From: Ferrovibrio terrae_B
GTDB taxonomy: Bacteria > Pseudomonadota > Alphaproteobacteria > Ferrovibrionales > Ferrovibrionaceae
DNA length: 16,568 nucleotides
NCBI RefSeq assembly: GCF_943371255.1
Contig: NZ_CALRUC010000100.1
Span: 1 to 16,568, forward strand
Direction: 5' to 3'
The position numbers and the translations under genes are program-made. Numbering within the stretch: position 1 is the stretch's first letter; the number at the start of each line of letters is the position of its first letter. Positions 13,166 through 16,568 of the stretch are shown piece after piece. Below the pieces are notes generated by a model. It was not told the DNA's origin, made no database searches, and worked only from the letters and a program-made list of their open reading frames with translations.

Positions 13166-14245
13166 ATGAAAACTTCCCCGCTTGCTTATGTTGCTGCGCT
13201 GGCGATTGTCGCGCTGCCGGCCCTGGGTTTTGCCCAGACCGTGAAAGACTCGCCCGAGCTTTATGCCGGTGAAAAGACGCTTTACGAGGCTGCTGCCAAG
13301 GAAGGCCTGGTGGTTTCCTTCGATACCGGCCCGACCTGGGCCAACTGGGCAGCGCAGTTTGCCGCCTTCAAGAAGCGCTATCCCGAGGTCGAGATGACCT
13401 ATAACGATCTTGGTTCGGCCGCTACCGTGGTGGCGCTGGAGAAGGCGAAGAACCGCCCACAGGCCGATACCGCCTACTACTTCGCGGCTTCCGCCGTCGA
13501 TGCGGTGAACAAGGGCGTGGTGGCGCCGTTCAAACCGGTGAATTTCGAAAAGCTGCCGGATGTATTCCGTCATCCGGACGGCCAGTGGTTCACCATCCAC
13601 TCGCTGACCATCGCTTTTGTCGTGAACAAGAAGCTGGTCAAGGATGTGCCGCAGAGCTGGGCCGACCTGCTGAAGTCGGACTACAAGAACAGCGTCGTCT
13701 ATCTTGATCCGCGCTCGGCCGGCATCGGCCAGGTGATGACTTTCGCCGCCGCCTTTGCCAATGGCGGCACCATGGAGAATGTGCAGCCCGGCCTCGACTA
13801 TCTGGGCAAACTGCACAAGGCCGGAAACGTGCTGCGGGTGCTGGGCACCACGCCCTATGCGCAGTTCGTCAAGGGCGAGATTCCGATCTGGATCGCCTAT
13901 GAGAATGACGGGCTGAAGGCGAAATACACCGACGGCCTGGGCGATGATGTCGCCGTGGTGATCCCCAAGGAGGCCTCGGCTGCCGCGCCCTATGGCATCT
14001 CGCTGGTGAAGAACGGCCCCAATCCGAATGCGGGCAAGCTGTGGCTCAATTTCATCATGACTGAAATGGGCCAGGGCATCTTCGCCCAGGGCTTCGTGCG
14101 CCCCAGCGTGCCAGGCGTTGCCTTGCCGGCCAATGTGGCGGATCGCCTGCCGGCCGCACCGCAGGTCAAGCCGCTCGATGTCATCAAGGCGGCGGCCAAG
14201 AAGACCGAGATCGACGCCGGCTATGCCAAGGCAGTCGCAAACTGA
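13166..14245 (+). CDS. Periplasmic substrate-binding protein of the ABC importer
   Basis: This 359-aa exported protein has a classical signal peptide (MKTSPLAYVAALAIVALPAL, cleavage probably after GFA at residue 23) and a mature two-lobe binding-protein domain of the iron/thiamine/polyamine-like extracellular solute-binding group. Segments such as YNDLGSAATVVALEKAK, SLTIAFVVNKK and SWADLLKSDYKNSVVYLDP are typical. Start ATG 13166 has AGGAGAA (13152-13158) seven bases before it. An upstream in-frame GTG (13112) would bury the signal peptide. I do not see the paired tyrosines that mark classical ferric-binding proteins, so iron is only one option; 2-aminoethylphosphonate or another small anion or amine is also possible. 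Confidence 0.88.
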   Translation: MKTSPLAYVAALAIVALPALGFAQTVKDSPELYAGEKTLYEAAAKEGLVVSFDTGPTWANWAAQFAAFKKRYPEVEMTYNDLGSAATVVALEKAKNRPQADTAYYFAASAVDAVNKGVVAPFKPVNFEKLPDVFRHPDGQWFTIHSLTIAFVVNKKLVKDVPQSWADLLKSDYKNSVVYLDPRSAGIGQVMTFAAAFANGGTMENVQPGLDYLGKLHKAGNVLRVLGTTPYAQFVKGEIPIWIAYENDGLKAKYTDGLGDDVAVVIPKEASAAAPYGISLVKNGPNPNAGKLWLNFIMTEMGQGIFAQGFVRPSVPGVALPANVADRLPAAPQVKPLDVIKAAAKKTEIDAGYAKAVAN

Positions 14246-14272
14246 GGCAGGCATATTGACAGACGCGTAACG

Positions 14273-15112
14273 ATGACGCCGCGCCGGGGATTGTTCTCAG
14301 CACCGTTGCTGGCTGCACTTGCAACCCCCGGCGCGGTCGTCTTCGCCTTCTTCTTCCTGCTGCCACTTGTCTTTATTACCGGCGATGCGTTTGTCGGGCA
14401 TGGCGCTGCCTTTGCCCGCGTGCTGGGCAGTCCGGCCTTCTGGGACGGGGTACGCGGCTCGGTCCTGCTGGCGCTGTCGACCGGCATGCTGTCGCTCGGC
14501 GTCGGTTTCATGGTGGCGCTGCATCTCTCACGACTGGGCCAGTCGGCGCGCACCGCGCTGAGTTTCGTGATCGCACTGCCGCTCACCTTCTCTGGAATGA
14601 TCGTGGCCTACGGCTTCATTCTTGCTTATGGGCGCGCCGGCTTTGTCACCCAGCTGCTCGGCGCTCTGGGTCTGGAACCTGCAGCACTTGCCGGTTTCCT
14701 GTTCTCGCCCTATGGGCTGGCTTTTGCCTCTTCATACTATCTGATTCCCCGCGTGGTGATGCTGCTGCTGCCGGTGCTGGTGAATTTCGATGATCGCCAG
14801 ATGGCTGCGGCGGCTTCGCTCGGTGCCCGACCCTGGCGCGCCTTGCTCGATATCCTGCTGCCGCAGGTGATGCCGTCTGCCGCCGCCGCCTTCTGCCTGG
14901 TGCTGGCCGTGGTGTTCGGCGCTTATGGCACCGCGCTGGCGCTGGTCGGCACCCAGGTGCAGATCCTGCCGTTGCAGCTCTACAGTCTGGTATCCGATAC
15001 CGGCGCCGATTTTCCGGCCGCCGCTGCTTTGGCCCTGCTGCTCACCGCCACCTGTTCTGGCATCATGGCGCTGGGAGAATGGATCGCGGCCCGTCATGAC
15101 CCGGCGCATTGA
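14273..15112 (+). CDS. ABC importer permease, second subunit
   Basis: This 279-aa inner-membrane permease begins with an Arg-rich N-terminus and a strong first membrane helix (about 18-36), has several further helices, and an EAA-type loop at about 178-198 (MAAAASLGARPWRALLDILLP). It partners the first permease to form a heterodimeric channel. It follows the binding-protein gene by 27 bases. The ribosome site is weak, so its translation may depend on upstream flow. Having the second permease after the binding protein rather than next to the first is less common but occurs in related importers. Confidence 0.87.
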   Translation: MTPRRGLFSAPLLAALATPGAVVFAFFFLLPLVFITGDAFVGHGAAFARVLGSPAFWDGVRGSVLLALSTGMLSLGVGFMVALHLSRLGQSARTALSFVIALPLTFSGMIVAYGFILAYGRAGFVTQLLGALGLEPAALAGFLFSPYGLAFASSYYLIPRVVMLLLPVLVNFDDRQMAAAASLGARPWRALLDILLPQVMPSAAAAFCLVLAVVFGAYGTALALVGTQVQILPLQLYSLVSDTGADFPAAAALALLLTATCSGIMALGEWIAARHDPAH

Positions 15113-15764
15113 AATGTTTCTGCTCGACGAAACCCGCAAGCAGCTGTTCGACCAGGCCGGTCGCTGTTTTGATGCGCCTACGCGGCGCTGGCATGATGCA
15201 GCGGGCCCGGCAGATCTGCCGGCTGGCCCCGCGCTGTCGCTGCGCGACGCCGCGCGATGGCTGCAGCAGGGCCCGCAGCGCCTGCGCGCCCCGGTCAGCG
15301 TCATTGGTCCGCGCGATGGCGGCCCGGCACAGCTTGCCGCCGCCGAACGCCTGGGCGAGATCCTGGCGGAATGCGGCTTTGCGGTGGCCTGCGGCGGTCG
15401 TCAGGGCGTGATGGAAGCGGTCTGCCGCGGCGTGGCGACGAAAGGCGGCCTGTCGATCGGCTTGCTGCCCGAGCCGCATATCGCCGACGCCAACCCGTAT
15501 GTCACCCTGCCGATCGCCACGGGCCTGGGCGAAGCGCGCAATGCCATCGTCGCCCGTGCCGGCTTCTGCCTGGTTGCCATCGGCGATTCCTACGGCACGC
15601 TGTCCGAAGTGGCGCTGGGCCTTCAATTCGGCCGCGTGGTGTTCGGATTGTGCGATGCAGCACAAATCCCCGGCATGCGACCCTGTGCCGATGCCGAGGC
15701 AGCAGCCGATGGTGTTTGCGCCGTGGCACTGGGATTGATCGAGGGGCCGGCCGCACGCGCCTAG
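15096..15764 (+). CDS. SLOG-fold (TIGR00725/LOG-like) protein
   Basis: This 222-aa protein (216 if ATG 15114 is used) has a Rossmann-like nucleotide-binding SLOG domain from about residue 66: VSVIGPRDGG, the loop CGGRQGVMEAVCRGVA (about 99-114), then TGLGEARNAIVARAGFCLVAIGDSYGTLSEVALGLQFG. Relatives include cytokinin-activating LOG phosphoribohydrolases and uncharacterised TIGR00725 proteins; the usual LOG PGG-x-GT motif is altered here to IGDSYGT. The first 65 residues are an extra N-terminal segment of unknown role. ATG 15096 overlaps the permease gene by 17 bases, so it is read with the ABC operon. It might act on the imported compound or on a nucleotide signal, but that is conjecture. Confidence 0.82.
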   Translation: MTRRIEMFLLDETRKQLFDQAGRCFDAPTRRWHDAAGPADLPAGPALSLRDAARWLQQGPQRLRAPVSVIGPRDGGPAQLAAAERLGEILAECGFAVACGGRQGVMEAVCRGVATKGGLSIGLLPEPHIADANPYVTLPIATGLGEARNAIVARAGFCLVAIGDSYGTLSEVALGLQFGRVVFGLCDAAQIPGMRPCADAEAAADGVCAVALGLIEGPAARA

Positions 15765-15769
15765 GCGCG
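15756..15769. repeat. 14-bp perfect palindrome over the SLOG gene stop
   Basis: CGCGCCTAGGCGCG is a perfect palindrome that includes the TAG stop codon. It has no T-run. It might be a short 3' end hairpin or coincidental GC symmetry. Confidence 0.4.
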
Positions 15770-15859
15770 GCATGCGGCTTACGCAACATTGATGGCGGAT
15801 TTGTTGCAGTGCTTGCCGCGCTGCACGCGCAGGACCGTACGCCACGGCTTTGAATCGCG

Positions 15860-15899
15860 GGTCACGAAAAAACCGCTTTCTGGTCACATGCTGAGCATG
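15860..15899. promoter_or_regulatory. GGTCAC pair spaced 22 bp and adjoining 13-base dyad
   Basis: GGTCAC occurs at 15860-15865 and 15882-15887, exactly 22 bases apart. The second copy runs into a perfect dyad, CATGCT-G-AGCATG (15887-15899). This lies in the 277-base gap before the small gene at 16042. It recalls the 22-base spaced repeats before the ABC operon and may be a regulatory site. Function is unknown. Confidence 0.3.
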
Positions 15900-15910
15900 C
15901 TTGTCAGGCT

Positions 15911-16075
15911 ATGGTGGGCGCCATAGATGAAGCGCAGGACATCATCGCAGTCTGCGTTAAAACCGGAGAGCAGAGCGATGTTTTTGAGTTCGTCATCGGC
16001 ATGACAGCAGTCATGGCGGGGCAAGAGGGAAGGAGGGGCACATGCACGACGCAAGACGCACCGCGATCCATCTGA
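15911..16075 (+). CDS. Possible small ORF (54 aa) overlapping the next gene
   Basis: From ATG 15911 a frame reads VGAIDEAQDIIAVCVKTGEQ and on to GMTAVMAG before stopping inside the next gene. The composition looks protein-like, and the same frame stays open back to 15854 without an upstream start codon. The ribosome site is weak (AGG close to the ATG). It could be a tiny gene, a relic of a longer one, or chance. Confidence 0.3.
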   Translation: MVGAIDEAQDIIAVCVKTGEQSDVFEFVIGMTAVMAGQEGRRGTCTTQDAPRSI

Positions 16076-16290
16076 TCGGCGGCACCGAGGTCTGCTGGCT
16101 CGCTGCCGAACCCGCCCTCAACGACATGCTGGCCGACCCGATCACCCAGTTGCTGATGCGCCGCGACGGCGTGCAGGAAGCGGAGATCCGCCGCCTGGCC
16201 GCACGCCTGCGCCTGGCCGAGGAAGGTCGCCGCCGGCATGCCGAAACCCGGCTCGCCGATAACGATGCCGGCGAGCCTGCCGCGGTCTGA
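16042..16290 (+). CDS. Small unknown protein, 82 aa
   Basis: This soluble protein is not recognised as a named family. The segment LADPITQLLMRRDGVQEAEIRRLAARLRLA (written here only by its ends, about residues 30-59) resembles a short helical module seen in many small alphaproteobacterial proteins. The C-terminus is charged and probably disordered. AGGAGGGG (16031-16038) is a very strong ribosome site three bases before the ATG, so translation is likely even though the function is unknown. Confidence 0.72.
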   Translation: MHDARRTAIHLIGGTEVCWLAAEPALNDMLADPITQLLMRRDGVQEAEIRRLAARLRLAEEGRRRHAETRLADNDAGEPAAV

Positions 16291-16381
16291 CCGGCATTGG
16301 CCGGGAGCCGTTTAGCGCCGTAAATCGTGTTCTGATGATATGCCGGTCAGGCTCAGGCCGCGCCTAGACTGTAAGCAGGGC

Positions 16382-16409
16382 TATAAATTGCGACTCATTC
16401 TCACTTGCA
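16382..16409 (+). promoter_or_regulatory. Promoter -10 with a Fur-like iron box
   Basis: TATAAA (16382-16387) is directly followed by TGCGACTCATTCTCACTTGC (16389-16408). On the minus strand this reads GCAAGTGAGAATGAGTCGCA, close to the GCAAATGAGAATGATTCGCA type of Fur box found before iron-uptake genes in alphaproteobacteria. A repressor bound here would block transcription start. The remaining bases 16291-16380 hold only a weak five-pair hairpin after the preceding gene. Confidence 0.55.
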
Positions 16410-16488
16410 TTCGCAGCTGTTCTTCAGTACACTCACTTTCATCGGATACGGCGGTGGATATCCGTCCGTCCAGAAGGATGTGGGTCGA

Positions 16489-16568
16489 ATGCAGGAAAGC
16501 CAGAGCAAGTGTCCGCGGACGCGGCAGGCCGAGACCGCAACGGTCACCGAACTGCGCGCCACCAATCT
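16489..16568 (+). CDS. Start of a small iron-regulated gene, possibly hemin uptake protein HemP (runs off window)
   Basis: Only 26 complete codons are visible. ATG 16489 is preceded by AGAAGGA (16472-16478), and the Fur-like promoter lies about 80 bases upstream. The visible end, ATVTELRATN, resembles the segment just before the conserved core of HemP-type hemin uptake proteins, whose core would follow beyond the window. The call rests mostly on the iron-box promoter and this short likeness, and a different iron-responsive protein remains possible. Confidence 0.4.
   Translation, partial: MQESQSKCPRTRQAETATVTELRATN

Noticed and set aside
13139..14254. Long minus-strand open frame opposite the binding-protein gene
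   Set aside because: The plus strand has a signal peptide, a ribosome site and family motifs, and the reverse frame has none.
15904..16239. Minus-strand 111-aa open frame near the small unknown gene
   Set aside because: It overlaps a plus-strand gene with a very strong ribosome site and itself has no start signal.

Overview
The window (16,568 bp) is GC-rich chromosomal DNA that reads like an alphaproteobacterium, most likely from the Rhodospirillales and related groups. The signs are an FNR regulator with the C-x2-C-x7-C cysteine layout, perfect or near-perfect TTGAT-N4-ATCAA boxes, a GTTC-N7-GTTC (alphaproteobacterial) LexA box, and paired-domain universal stress proteins. The genus cannot be fixed from sequence reading alone.

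Layout. (1) 1-786 is the 3' part of a chemoreceptor gene. (2) About 840-2500 is a visibly AT-richer accessory patch. It holds a HigBA-type toxin-antitoxin pair (911-1609), a strong terminator, a solo HEPN-motif protein (1731-2288), and a gene-free stretch (2289-2670) with nested inverted repeats, an SOS-type promoter and ten tandem decamers. (3) 2671-5838 is a co-directional run: a WYL-type repressor overlapping an EVE-domain gene, then a creatininase-family hydrolase overlapping a SnoaL/NTF2-like gene, then a 2OG-Fe(II) oxygenase. (4) 5858-7275 is an oxygen-response module: a perfect FNR box, a hemerythrin-like gene and an fnr/fnrL-type regulator gene. (5) On the minus strand are a membrane adenylate cyclase (7308-8657, with a possible coupled leader peptide) and a two-domain universal stress protein (8881-9705). 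(6) Divergent from these, on the plus strand, are an unnamed 122-aa protein and a second two-domain Usp (9892-11134). The divergent intergenic region carries two FNR-like boxes, one nearer each gene. (7) 11292-15764 is an ABC importer operon: permease, ATPase, periplasmic binding protein, second permease and an overlapping SLOG-fold gene. (8) 16042-16290 is a small unknown gene, and 16382-16568 is an iron-regulated-looking promoter and the first codons of a small gene, possibly hemP.

How it works together. The best-supported theme is low-oxygen control. The FNR protein is probably co-transcribed with, and feeds back on, the hemerythrin-like gene, and it probably also switches the divergent stress-protein pair. 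The ABC importer is a complete binding-protein-dependent uptake system whose substrate cannot be read from sequence (iron, 2-aminoethylphosphonate and polyamine-like compounds are all possible). The accessory patch is the place most likely to hold undescribed biology: a toxin gene whose start codon lies inside a palindrome that itself sits between promoter hexamers, a solo HEPN candidate RNase, and an SOS promoter with no recognisable SOS gene behind it, followed by decamer repeats leading into a WYL-EVE pair.
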